Assembly: GCF_015704865.1 (NCBI RefSeq)
Contig: NZ_JADQTO010000011.1
Coordinates: 62,001-126,000 of the forward strand
Reading direction: 5' to 3'
Source of the DNA: Actinoplanes aureus
GTDB taxonomy: Bacteria; Actinomycetota; Actinomycetes; Mycobacteriales; Micromonosporaceae
DNA: 64,000 nucleotides
In this document: in pieces, positions 33,030-41,276 of the stretch
Layout of the letters: each line of letters starts with the position of its first letter
How positions within the stretch are numbered: the first letter of the stretch is position 1
The notes under the pieces: model-generated
Told to the model about the DNA's origin: nothing
The model's database searches: none
What the model saw: only the letters and a program-made list of their open reading frames with translations
Translations under genes and position numbers: made by a program

Positions 33030-34406
33030 ATGTCGGCAGAACTCGTCTCGATCCTCGTCCTGGCCCTGATTTTCCTGATCGCCACGGTGCGGCCATCGGT
33101 GAATCTCGGAGCGCTCGCCATCGTCGCCGGCTTCATCCTCGGCGTCGCGGTACTCGACGGAGCCGATCTGGACGAGAAGACCGATGCCGTGTTCGCCGGC
33201 TTCCCGGGCGAGCTGTTCGTCATCCTCGTCGGTGTCACCTACCTGTTCGCCATCGCGTCCGCCAACGGCACGGTCGACTGGCTGGTGCAGAGCGCGATCC
33301 GGGCGGTGCAGGGCCGCATCGGACTGATCCCGTGGATCATGTTCCTGGTGACGGCGCTGCTCACCGCCATGGGCGCGGTCGTGCCCGCCTCGGTGGCGAT
33401 CATCGCGCCGATCGGCATGGGCTTCGCGGTCCGCTACCGGATCAACCCGCTGATGATGGGCCTGCTGATCATCAACGGGGCCAGTGCCGGCGGTTTCTCG
33501 CCGATCAGCATCTTCGGCGGCATCACCAACGGGGTGGTCGAGGAGGCCGGCCTGCCCGGTGATCCGATCCTGCTCTTCCTCGCCTCGTTCTTCGTCAACC
33601 TGGCGATCAGCGTCGTCGCGTTCTTCATGTGGGGCGGCCGGGAACTGTTCGGCCGCCGCGTCGACCCCGCAGACGAGCCGCCTGCCTCCGAATCCGGCCC
33701 GGCCGGGTCCTCGCCGGCCGCTTCGCCGCCGGCCGAGGGCGGCTCCGCGTCTCGTGCCGGCACCACGACAGCCGAACCGGAGACCGGTACGGCGCCCACG
33801 CTCACCCTGGACCGCGACCGGATCATGACGATCACCGGCTTGCTCGTCCTCGCCGTGACCGCGCTCTTCTTCGACCTCAACGTCGGCGTGGTCGCGATGA
33901 CCGTCGCGGTGATCCTCACCCTGATCTCGCCGAGCTCCGCGAAGGACGCCGTCGGCCACGTCGCCTGGCCGACCGTGCTGCTGGTCTGCGGCATCGTGCT
34001 CTACGTCGGCGTCATGCAGAGCATCGGCACCATCGACTGGCTCGGCGAGGAGGTCGCCACCGTCGGCACCCCGCTCATCGCCGCCCTGGTCATCTGCTTC
34101 ATCGGGGCCGCGGTCTCCGCGTTCGCCTCGACCACCGGCATCCTCGGCGCGCTCATCCCGCTCGCCGTGCCGTTCCTGACCGGCACCGACGCGGTGGGTG
34201 CGGTCGGCCTGATCACCGCCCTCGCCCTGTCGTCGTCGATCGTCGACTCCAGCCCGTTCTCCACCAGCGGGGCGCTCACCGTCGCGAATACGCCGGAGGA
34301 TCGGCGCGACTACGTCTACAAGGGCCTGATGCGGTGGGGTTTCCACATGGTGGTCATCATCCCGATCGTGACCTGGCTGATCTTCGTGGTCCCTGGCTGG
34401 CTCTGA
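33030..34406 (+). CDS. MatC-like dicarboxylate carrier
   Basis: A 458-aa SLC13/ion-transporter-superfamily permease with about 11 TM helices. The N-terminal half resembles the MatC (malonate carrier) N-terminal domain: LVSILVLALIFLIATVRPSV and VGVTYLFAIASANGTVDWLV. A Pro/Ala/Ser-rich cytoplasmic loop (about 215-260) links to the second half, and SSSIVDSSPFSTSGALTV is the signature near the C-terminus. GGAGG sits 5 nt before the ATG at 33030. It is divergent from the aminotransferase/oxidase operon by 75 nt, so glycolate, malonate or another short carboxylate is a sensible cargo (inference). Confidence 0.85.
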   Translation: MSAELVSILVLALIFLIATVRPSVNLGALAIVAGFILGVAVLDGADLDEKTDAVFAGFPGELFVILVGVTYLFAIASANGTVDWLVQSAIRAVQGRIGLIPWIMFLVTALLTAMGAVVPASVAIIAPIGMGFAVRYRINPLMMGLLIINGASAGGFSPISIFGGITNGVVEEAGLPGDPILLFLASFFVNLAISVVAFFMWGGRELFGRRVDPADEPPASESGPAGSSPAASPPAEGGSASRAGTTTAEPETGTAPTLTLDRDRIMTITGLLVLAVTALFFDLNVGVVAMTVAVILTLISPSSAKDAVGHVAWPTVLLVCGIVLYVGVMQSIGTIDWLGEEVATVGTPLIAALVICFIGAAVSAFASTTGILGALIPLAVPFLTGTDAVGAVGLITALALSSSIVDSSPFSTSGALTVANTPEDRRDYVYKGLMRWGFHMVVIIPIVTWLIFVVPGWL

Positions 34407-34413
34407 GTTCCTA

Positions 34414-34455
34414 GTACAAATGAAGGCTTGTACAAACAGATGTTTGTTGTAGGGT
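34414..34455 (+). promoter_or_regulatory. ArsR operator overlapping a leaderless promoter
   Basis: Two interlocked dyads: GTACAA-N8-TTGTAC (34414-34433) and ACAAACA-GA-TGTTTGT (34432-34447). TTGTAC (34428-34433) and TAGGGT (34450-34455) with a 16-bp spacer form a plausible promoter whose start would fall at about the ArsR ATG (34463). Binding here would block RNA polymerase. Confidence 0.6.
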
Positions 34456-34462
34456 TCAAGCC

Positions 34463-34789
34463 ATGCCGACCGCACTCGACTCCACCTTCGCCGCTCTCGC
34501 CGACCCCGTCCGCCGTGCCCTGGTGACCCGGCTCGCCCGGGGCGACGCCACCGTCGGCGAGCTCGCCGAGCCGTTCGACCTGACCCAGCAGGCGATCTCC
34601 CACCACATCGGTGTCCTGCGGCAGTGCGGCCTGGTCGAGCAGCGACGGGCGGGCACCCGTCGCCCGTGCCGGCTCAATGTCGAGCAGCTGTCGCTGCTCA
34701 GCACCTGGATCGAGGACCAGCGCCGCGCCTGGGACGACCGGCTCGACGTCCTCGAGCAGCATCTGAGCGACGACGGGACAGCGCGGTGA
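34463..34789 (+). CDS. ArsR-family regulator
   Basis: A 108-aa winged-helix protein of the ArsR/SmtB superfamily: FAALADPVRRALVTRLARGD, then the recognition helix region LTQQAISHHIGVLRQCGLVE (about 41-60) and the wing RRAGTRRPCRL. No Cys metal motif is present. It belongs to the non-metal group that is usually coupled to SRPBCC (AHSA1) genes, and indeed its stop overlaps the SRPBCC start (GTGA). It probably autoregulates through the interlocked palindromes just upstream. Confidence 0.9.
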   Translation: MPTALDSTFAALADPVRRALVTRLARGDATVGELAEPFDLTQQAISHHIGVLRQCGLVEQRRAGTRRPCRLNVEQLSLLSTWIEDQRRAWDDRLDVLEQHLSDDGTAR

Positions 34790-35565
34790 CCGCCGAGCTG
34801 CGTGGGGACGAGCTGATCGCCCGGCGCCACCTGCCCGCGGCGCCCGCCCGGGTCTGGGCCGCCTTCACCACACCGGCCGGCGTCGCGGCGTTCTGGGGCG
34901 GCTCGCACGCCACCGTTCCCGCCGGGTCGGTGACCGTCGACCTGCGTCCCGGCGGCGAGTTCGCCCTCGACACCCGTGCACCGGACGGCGCCACCCGCCG
35001 CCTCCGATTCGTTTATGTGAGCGTCACCGCACCGCACGAGCTGGTGTTCGACGAGCCCGTTACCGGCCTGCGCACGACCGTCATCATCCGCCCGGCCGGC
35101 GAGGGCGCGGACCTCGCCGTGCACCAGCGCCGGCTTCCGCCGGAGCTGCGTACCGAGCAGGCGGCGAACGGGCTCGCCTCGATCCTCGACGCCCTGGCCG
35201 CATACCTGCGGCACGACGACACCCAGCGTGCCCTGGTCGCCGAGTACTTCGACGGATTCCGCACCAGCGACCATCGGCGGATCCTGGCGACCCTCACCGA
35301 GGACGTCGAGTGGGTCATCCACGGCCACCGGACCACCCGCGGCAAGGCCGAGTTCGACGACGAGATCGAGAACCCGGCGTTCAGCGGCAGCCCCGAGCTC
35401 GAGGTTCAGCGCGTCTACGTGGATGGGCCGGTCGTCGTCACCACCGGTGAAGGCGGGGGTGTCAGCGTGGAGCAGGGGCCGTTCCGGTTCGCGTTCAGCG
35501 ACCTGTTCACGTTCCGGGACGGGCTGATCGCCCGCGTCGACTCGTACCTCGTACCGCTTACCTGA
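34786..35565 (+). CDS. SRPBCC (AHSA1-like)-SnoaL fusion protein
   Basis: A 259-aa protein with two ligand-pocket domains. Residues 1-135 are AHSA1/SRPBCC-like (IARRHLPAAPARVWAAFTTP, AAFWGG, DLRPGGEF). Residues about 145-259 are a SnoaL/NTF2-like fold (ALVAEYFDGFRTSDHRRILA, LTEDVEWVIHGH, FRDGLIARVDSY). The GTG at 34786 overlaps the ArsR stop. Separate SRPBCC and SnoaL proteins are common, but the fusion is less so. Both folds bind hydrophobic small molecules; whether it is enzymatic is unknown. Confidence 0.85.
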   Translation: MTAELRGDELIARRHLPAAPARVWAAFTTPAGVAAFWGGSHATVPAGSVTVDLRPGGEFALDTRAPDGATRRLRFVYVSVTAPHELVFDEPVTGLRTTVIIRPAGEGADLAVHQRRLPPELRTEQAANGLASILDALAAYLRHDDTQRALVAEYFDGFRTSDHRRILATLTEDVEWVIHGHRTTRGKAEFDDEIENPAFSGSPELEVQRVYVDGPVVVTTGEGGGVSVEQGPFRFAFSDLFTFRDGLIARVDSYLVPLT

Positions 35566-35715
35566 GGCCGGCCTGCTGGGCGCGCCGCAGCAGCGTGCCG
35601 ACCGCCTGCCGCAGCCGGTCGTAGCGCCGGACGAGCACGGCTTGCAGCAGCGCCGCCTTGGTGGGGAAGTGCCGGAACGACCACCTGACCGCCGCCCGGA
35701 TTTGTGGGCAGCTCG
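35558..35715 (-). pseudogene. remnant of a TetR-family gene
   Basis: Read on the minus strand, this stretch encodes an HTH tail typical of TetR proteins, SFRHFPTKAALLQAVLVRRY, then about 20 helical residues ending in a TAA (35558-35560). No start codon, first helix or ligand domain is present; upstream sequence loses similarity by about 35715. It looks like a truncated, decaying copy whose end overlaps the SRPBCC-SnoaL gene by 8 nt. Confidence 0.55.
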
Positions 35716-35816
35716 GCACGCTCGTCGCCGCCGTCGAGGGACGCCCGGCCGGCTGAGGACCATTGGGTGCATCCCCGGTGGGCGTGGTGCACCGCCGTCG
35801 GCTACCGTCCGTCTAC

Positions 35817-36281
35817 GTGACGCGTTCCCGGATCGTTCCCGCCGTGCTGTTCTGCGTGTGCCTGCTCGGCCTCGCTTCCTGCGACGACGCGGAGACCGAG
35901 ACCGGTGCCGGTCCGGCGGCCCCGTCCGCCGCCGCGGCTTCGGCGGCCCCGGTCGCCGCCGACGACAAGGCGCTCTGCAAGACCGTGAACACGGCCGGAT
36001 CCACCATGAAGACCAACATCTCGAACGCACAGCGGGCCGACGGCAGCGTCCCGCCGGCCGACGTTAAGAAGATCTTCTCCGAGTTCCACACCACCGTGAA
36101 CGAGGCGCTCGCCGGCGCCGACAGCAAGGTGGCCACCGCGGCGCGTGCCGTCGCCAAAGAGATCTCCGCGGCCGCCGCGGCCGCCGACCCGATCGGTACC
36201 GCTGCGGAGTCGGACTTCGAACAGCTCAGCACCGAGCTCACCGCCGCCTGCAAGGCCGCCGGCACCGACATCAACTTCTGA
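35817..36281 (+). CDS. small lipoprotein of unknown function
   Basis: A 154-aa protein with signal peptide and lipobox LASC (Cys at about residue 22), then an Ala/Pro/Ser linker. A helical domain of about 105 residues follows with two Cys (ALCKT, AACKA) that could pair outside the membrane. The GTG at 35817 begins the signal peptide; the frame upstream is not signal-like. I do not recognise a family. It stops one base from the convergent GH13 gene. Confidence 0.75.
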   Translation: MTRSRIVPAVLFCVCLLGLASCDDAETETGAGPAAPSAAAASAAPVAADDKALCKTVNTAGSTMKTNISNAQRADGSVPPADVKKIFSEFHTTVNEALAGADSKVATAARAVAKEISAAAAAADPIGTAAESDFEQLSTELTAACKAAGTDINF

Positions 36282-36282
36282 G

Positions 36283-37578
36283 CTACACGAACACGGCCCA
36301 TCCGCGCGCGGGCAGGTGGATCTCGGAGCCGGCCAGGCGCCCATTGCCGGCGTGGATCGAGGACGCGTCGGCGGCCGGCACGGTCGCCGGCTCGTCGTCG
36401 AGGTTGAGCGCGGCGATGACCGCGCCGGATGCGGTTCCGGTGCGCAGCACGATCTGCTTGTTGGCCAGGTGCACGACATCGGTGTGCGCGCGCAGCAGCC
36501 ACGGATTCCGGCGCCGCAGGGAGATCAGGTCGTGGTGCATTCGTACGGTGTCGTTGCCCGGCGGCGGAACGTCGGGGAACTGGGGTCGCACCGCGTCGTC
36601 GCCGCCGAAGCGCTGCTCCTTGACCCCGCTCCAGCCGTACTCGTCGCCGGCGTAGACGCTGGGCACCCCGGCCACCGTGCACAGCACGGCCACGGCATGC
36701 GGCACGAAGTCGGCGCCGACCGCGGAGGCGAGGCGCGTGACGTCGTGGTTGCCGACGAAGGTCGACGGGACGAACGTGGCGAGCAGCTCGTTGTTGCGCT
36801 TGACGGCGTGGGCCAGCTCGTAGAAGTTGCGGTCGGCGATGCCGTGCCAGATGGCCTGCCACAGCTCGTACTGGGTGACCGTGTCCATGGTCGAGACACG
36901 GACGATGCCGGCGTAGTCGCCCCGGATCACCTCGCCGCTGAACCAGGCTTCGGGGTGGCTCTCCCGCACCCGGGGCAGCACGCCGGCCCAGAACGTCGGC
37001 GGCACCGCGTACGCCGCGTCGAGGCGCCACGCGTCCACACCCCGGTCCAGCCAGTGGTTCATCACCCGGACGACGAGGTCGGTCACCTCGGGTGCCTCGT
37101 GGTTGAGAGCCACGAGCGTGTCGTGGCCCTCGAAGACGTCGGCCCGGACGGCGTCGCCCGGCTGCCATCCGGCCCAGTCGATGCGGAACATGCCGGCCGA
37201 GGGCGCGTCCGGCCCGGCGCTCTCCACCTCACGGAAGGCGGGATGCGTACGCGCGACGTGATGGAACACCCCGTCGAGCTGCACCCGGATGCCGCGATCG
37301 TGGGCCGCCGCCACCAGCCGGTCGAAGTCGCCGTCGTCACCGAGCCGCGGATCGATGCGGAAATAGTCGACCGTGTCGTAGCCGTGGGTGGCCGACGCGA
37401 AGATCGGCCCGAGCGCGATGCCGTTGAGCCCGAGCCGCACCACGTGATCGAGCCACGCCTCGAGGTGTGCGAGCCGGTGCACGACGCCGGACTCGGTCTC
37501 GGCCGGCCGGATCGGAGCGCCGGTGAAGCCTAGGGGGTAAACGTGCCACCACATCACGTGCTCGGGCCAGGAGTGCAT
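36283..37578 (-). CDS. GH13 alpha-amylase-family enzyme, cytoplasmic
   Basis: A 431-aa GH13 enzyme. Region I is QLDGVFHH, the nucleophile Asp is in GVDAWRLDAAY, the acid/base Glu in FSGEVIRGD, and the transition-state Asp in FVGNHDVTRL. A short C-terminal beta domain finishes with ARGWAVFV. There is no signal peptide or carbohydrate-binding module, so it probably acts on intracellular maltodextrins, trehalose-type sugars or small alpha-glucosides. The exact specificity cannot be read. It is divergent from an AraC regulator with a 35-nt gap. Confidence 0.9.
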   Translation of the reverse strand: MHSWPEHVMWWHVYPLGFTGAPIRPAETESGVVHRLAHLEAWLDHVVRLGLNGIALGPIFASATHGYDTVDYFRIDPRLGDDGDFDRLVAAAHDRGIRVQLDGVFHHVARTHPAFREVESAGPDAPSAGMFRIDWAGWQPGDAVRADVFEGHDTLVALNHEAPEVTDLVVRVMNHWLDRGVDAWRLDAAYAVPPTFWAGVLPRVRESHPEAWFSGEVIRGDYAGIVRVSTMDTVTQYELWQAIWHGIADRNFYELAHAVKRNNELLATFVPSTFVGNHDVTRLASAVGADFVPHAVAVLCTVAGVPSVYAGDEYGWSGVKEQRFGGDDAVRPQFPDVPPPGNDTVRMHHDLISLRRRNPWLLRAHTDVVHLANKQIVLRTGTASGAVIAALNLDDEPATVPAADASSIHAGNGRLAGSEIHLPARGWAVFV

Positions 37579-37613
37579 GGGAGCAAGACTAGATCGTCAC
37601 GTATCGTCCTCTC

Positions 37614-38324
37614 GTGGGAATGCGGTTCACGACACGCGCGTCCGACTCGCCGTGGATCGATGCCGTGTGGACCTGTACGAGCGGGACGGTCACCGAGATG
37701 ACCTCGGTCGCGACGCCGCGCTGGGGTCTGGTGTTCTGGGAACGCGACGGCACGGCGTACGCCTCCCTCTCCGGTCCCGAGACCAGGTCCACCCCAGCGC
37801 CGGTGCCGGACGGCGCCGCCTTCGTCGGCATCGAGTTCGCGATCGGCACCTCGCTGCGGGCCGTGCCCGTCCCGGCCCTCGTCGACGGCGGCGCCGAGCT
37901 GCCGGACGCCACGCGTCGGTCGTTCCGGCTGGACGGCACCCGGTGGGAGACGCCCGGCCCGGACGACGCCGAAGCGCTTGTCGCCCGTCTCGTCCGGTCC
38001 GGCGCCCTGATCCGGGACCCGCTGGTCACCGGGGTCCGGCGCGGCGAGCCCGCCGCGGTCACGGCGCGAACCGTCGAACGCCGGTTCCGGGCGGCGACCG
38101 GCCTGACCCAGGGCGCCGTGCGGCAGATCGAACGCGCGCGCGAGGCCGCCGCCCTGCTGGCGACCGGTGTCCCGGCCGCCGACGCCGTCTCCCGGCTCGA
38201 CTACTTCGACGAGCCGCACCTGGCCCGCGCGCTGCAGCGGTACGTCGGGCGTACGGCGGGGCAGCTGCGCGAGGGCGTCGGCGGCGCGATCGCCCTGGAC
38301 CTGGGTCAGCGCACCACGTCGTAG
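37614..38324 (+). CDS. AraC-family transcriptional regulator
   Basis: A 236-aa regulator with an N-terminal ligand-type domain (WIDAVWTCTSGTVTEM) and a C-terminal AraC double-HTH region: TARTVERRFRAATGLTQGAV, then AARALLATGVPAADAVSRL-like helices and DEPHLARALQRYVGRT. An ATG two codons later (37620) is an equal start. It is divergent from the GH13 gene but also convergent with the reductase-like gene, which it overlaps by 19 nt; which one it controls is unclear. Confidence 0.83.
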   Translation: MGMRFTTRASDSPWIDAVWTCTSGTVTEMTSVATPRWGLVFWERDGTAYASLSGPETRSTPAPVPDGAAFVGIEFAIGTSLRAVPVPALVDGGAELPDATRRSFRLDGTRWETPGPDDAEALVARLVRSGALIRDPLVTGVRRGEPAAVTARTVERRFRAATGLTQGAVRQIERAREAAALLATGVPAADAVSRLDYFDEPHLARALQRYVGRTAGQLREGVGGAIALDLGQRTTS

Positions 38325-38884
38325 ATCATCTTGACGATCCCGTTCGGGTACGCCGCGGACTCCCGCAGGCGCAGCACCTGCTTCTCCCGGTCCGCGTCGC
38401 TGAACAGGCTCTTGCCGGCGCCGAGCAGGACCGGGAAGACGAGGAGGTGGTACCGGTCGATCAGGCCGGCGTCGGACAGGCGCCGGGCGAGCTCCGCACT
38501 ACCGTGGATGAAGATCGCACCGCCCTCGCCCTTCCTCAGCGCCGCGACGTCGTCGGTGGAGCGCAGGATCGTCGTCGGTCCCCACCCGTCGACCAGGGCG
38601 TCCTCGGCCAGCGTGGACGAGACCACGTACTTGGGCAGCTCCTTGTAGGCGGCGTGGTCCTCCGACTCACGCCAGGTCGGCGCGAACGCCTGGTAGCTGC
38701 GGCGGCCGAACATCAGCGCCGTGGTGTCCGCGAGCTCTTCGCCCTTGAGCGCGAACGCCTCGGGCAGCATCTCGATGTCCTTGAACACCCAGCCGCCGCT
38801 GCGGTGCTCCTCACCCGGCCCGCCGCCCGGGGAGTCCACGACGCCGTCGAGCGACATGAACGCGGTATAGACCAGATCACGCAT
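38306..38884 (-). CDS. dihydrofolate reductase-family (RibD C-terminal-like) protein
   Basis: A 192-aa protein with the DHFR/RibD-C fold: YTAFMSLDGVVDSPGG at the start, LMFGRRSYQAF (about 57-67), KYVVSSTLAED and IFIHGSAELARRL. This family is NADPH-binding but is mostly not true DHFR; several AraC-linked members act in unknown reductions. The neighbouring AraC gene fits that pattern. No drug-resistance role can be claimed. Confidence 0.87.
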   Translation of the reverse strand: MRDLVYTAFMSLDGVVDSPGGGPGEEHRSGGWVFKDIEMLPEAFALKGEELADTTALMFGRRSYQAFAPTWRESEDHAAYKELPKYVVSSTLAEDALVDGWGPTTILRSTDDVAALRKGEGGAIFIHGSAELARRLSDAGLIDRYHLLVFPVLLGAGKSLFSDADREKQVLRLRESAAYPNGIVKMIYDVVR

Positions 38885-38964
38885 GTGCGGTTCCTCCTCG
38901 TGAGCTTGCGTCAGGCATGCTACGGAGTGGACGGCGCGGCCGTCTTGTACAGAACCGACGGGGG

Positions 38965-40311
38965 TCAGCGCCCGCTCCTCGCGGTCACCTTCTTCGCCCA
39001 GATCAGCCGGGCGGCGGGCAGCATCTCCGAGATCGCGGGGATGCCCGGGCCCGGTTCCCGCACGCCGACGGTGAGCGCCGGCGCGGACCGTTCGAGTGTT
39101 CCGGTCATCCGGTCGATGTCGGTGATGATCGAGCCGGTGAGAACGAGCACGCCGGTGTCGTCGACCTCGGTGCGTACCTTCCGCAGCGTCCGGCTCCGCG
39201 CGTCGCGCAGTCCGTCGAGCAGGTCGTGGAGGTGCCCGGCCTGCTGCGCGGCGTCCGCGTCGGGGTCCGCGACCAGGGCGGCGTGCGCCGCGAACGCCTC
39301 CGCCGCGGCGGTGAGGACCTGGCCGATCTGTTCCGGTACGCGAGCGGCGTACGGCGTGGCGGCGGCGTCGAACATCGACCGTGCCACCGAGTTGACCTGG
39401 TGCACCCCGTGTTCGAGGGCGAGGGACGTCTGGTGCAGCGGCGCCACCCGGGTCACCGGCGTCGTCAGCGACCAGCGGGCCTGCCGGGCCAGGTCGTCGA
39501 CCGCGGCGGCCGCGTCGTCGAGGTCCTCGCCGAGCTCACGCGAGCGCGCCAGCCACCCCCTGGCCTGGTCCGGCGTGTACCCGCCGCACACTCCGGCGCC
39601 GAGGTCGCCGATCAGCCGCGCGATCCCGGTCGACAGGTGGGCGAGCTCGCCCCGGGCCCGTTCCAGCGGCGTCATCCCGCCGACGAGCGGCGACAGGATC
39701 GCTCCGATCGCGATGCCGAGGACCGTCGCCGCGACGCGCTCCCAGACGAACGCCTCGGTGACGGCGCTGCCGGCCACGAGGATGCCGAGCGACGTCAGCG
39801 GCACGGTGACCGAGCTGTCGCCGAGGCGCAGCAGGCGCCCGACGGCGAGCCCGCATCCGGCGATCACCGCGATCGACCACGGGGTGAGGCCGAACGCGCC
39901 CCACACCGCGACCGCCAGAGCGATTCCGGCGAGCGTGCCGACCAGGCGTTGGGTGCCTTCCCGCAGGGACGCGTGGGAACTCATCTGCACCGACAGCGTC
40001 GCCGAGATCGTCGCGGTCATCGAGCCGGCCAGATCCAGGGTCTCGGCCGCCGACCAGGCGATCCCGGCAGCCACCCCGGTCACCAGCACCGACCGGGCGG
40101 CGGCCGCGTCGATCCGGTCACGGTACCGGTGGGTCACCCGGCGCAACCGGGCCGGCAGATGCGGCCGCAGCCGGGCGAGCACGGCGCGGAGAACGCCTTC
40201 GACGGCGGGTTTGGCGGTGCGGCGCAGAAGCGTCGCCGCTACCGCGCAGAGCGCCAGGCTCACGGCGACGACGGTGAGTGGATTGACGAATTCGGCGAGT
40301 GGCTGGGGCAC
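38965..40311 (-). CDS. FUSC-family membrane protein (aromatic acid exporter-like)
   Basis: A 448-aa protein with an N-terminal TM helix and a cluster of about six TM helices at residues 75-215. A long cytoplasmic helical domain (about 215-448, EDLDDAAAAVDDLARQAR) follows. ISATLSVQMSSHASLREGTQRLVGTLAG resembles the FUSC/ArAE fold used by aromatic-acid exporters such as AaeB. Only one FUSC-like half is present, as is common in actinobacteria. The substrate is unknown. It is preceded by a 152-nt gap to the divergent DUF574 gene, where nothing definite was seen. Confidence 0.8.
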   Translation of the reverse strand: MPQPLAEFVNPLTVVAVSLALCAVAATLLRRTAKPAVEGVLRAVLARLRPHLPARLRRVTHRYRDRIDAAAARSVLVTGVAAGIAWSAAETLDLAGSMTATISATLSVQMSSHASLREGTQRLVGTLAGIALAVAVWGAFGLTPWSIAVIAGCGLAVGRLLRLGDSSVTVPLTSLGILVAGSAVTEAFVWERVAATVLGIAIGAILSPLVGGMTPLERARGELAHLSTGIARLIGDLGAGVCGGYTPDQARGWLARSRELGEDLDDAAAAVDDLARQARWSLTTPVTRVAPLHQTSLALEHGVHQVNSVARSMFDAAATPYAARVPEQIGQVLTAAAEAFAAHAALVADPDADAAQQAGHLHDLLDGLRDARSRTLRKVRTEVDDTGVLVLTGSIITDIDRMTGTLERSAPALTVGVREPGPGIPAISEMLPAARLIWAKKVTARSGR

Positions 40312-40463
40312 TGGTGGAGCCTTCTATCGCGGGCGGTTGATCCGCACGGAACGCTATCGACGACCACCTCGCCGGATAGGGTAAATAGGGCAATTGTGAC
40401 GGGCGTCGCCCTCCCCGCGATGACGATCAAGACCGGTGCGACGGGCCGGTCTATTGTGCACGC

Positions 40464-41270
40464 GTGGATCACACAAGTTTGGGGATCGACCCGACCCAGC
40501 CTCACCCCGCGCGGCGTTACAACTACTGGCTCGGCGGCAAGGACAACTTCGCCGCCGACCGGGCTTCCGGCGACGAGCTGGAGAGGCACTTCCCGAAGGT
40601 ACGCCTCGGCGCGCTGGCGAACCGGGCGCTGCTGCGGCGGGCCACCCGGTTCCTGACCGCGGAGGCCGGGATCCGGCAGTTCCTCGACATCGGCACCGGC
40701 CTGCCGACCGCGGACAACACCCATGAGGTGGCCCAGCGGCACGCCCCGGAGAGCCGCGTCGTCTACGTGGACAACGACCCGCTCGTCATGGTGCACGCCC
40801 GCGCCCTGCTCAACAGCAGCCCCGAAGGCCGGACCGCGTACATCGAGGCGGACCTCAACGATCCCGAGGCGATCCTCGCTGACCCGGTGCTGCACGACAC
40901 GCTGGACCTCAAGCAGCCGGTCGGTCTCATGCTGATCGCGGTCCTGCACTTCATCCACGGGCCGGGCGCGGCCAAGCCGATCGTCCGCCGGTTGCTCGAC
41001 GCGCTGCCGCCGGGCAGCTACCTGGTGGCCACGCACGCCACCTCCGACTTCGGTACGCCGGAACAGCAGGCGCTCTATCAGCAGCTCGTCGAGCAGGGCC
41101 GGTCGGACGTGTGGACCCGCGGTCGCGACGAGTTCGCCGAGCTTTTCGACGGTCTCGAGCTGGTCGATCCGGGCGTGGTGCCGGCCAGCGAGTGGCGCCC
41201 GGAGCCGGACGCGGAGGTTCCCGTGCGTTCGGACATCAACGTGTGGACCGCGGTGGGGCGCAAGCCCTGA
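40464..41270 (+). CDS. DUF574/methyltransf_19 SAM-dependent methyltransferase
   Basis: A 268-aa member of the actinobacterial DUF574 family. The hallmark ARRYNYWLGGKDNFAADR lies near residues 16-33, with the SAM loop FLDIGTGLPTADNTHEVAQ, then VVYVDNDPLVMVHA and AVLHFIHG. Structures of relatives show a methyltransferase fold; substrates are unknown. GTG start at 40464. Many genomes of this group carry dozens of paralogues. It is convergent with the 661-aa membrane protein gene, 6 nt away. Confidence 0.92.
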   Translation: MDHTSLGIDPTQPHPARRYNYWLGGKDNFAADRASGDELERHFPKVRLGALANRALLRRATRFLTAEAGIRQFLDIGTGLPTADNTHEVAQRHAPESRVVYVDNDPLVMVHARALLNSSPEGRTAYIEADLNDPEAILADPVLHDTLDLKQPVGLMLIAVLHFIHGPGAAKPIVRRLLDALPPGSYLVATHATSDFGTPEQQALYQQLVEQGRSDVWTRGRDEFAELFDGLELVDPGVVPASEWRPEPDAEVPVRSDINVWTAVGRKP

Positions 41271-41276
41271 CCGTTG

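Noticed and set aside
31791..34475. 894-codon minus frame extending the aminotransferase upstream
   Set aside because: Codons above 32954 are antisense to the MatC-like carrier and repetitive in charge; the ATG at 32954 has a ribosome site.
37577..40384. 935-codon plus-strand open frame
   Set aside because: Runs across an AraC gene in another frame and antisense to two recognised genes; no domain signal.
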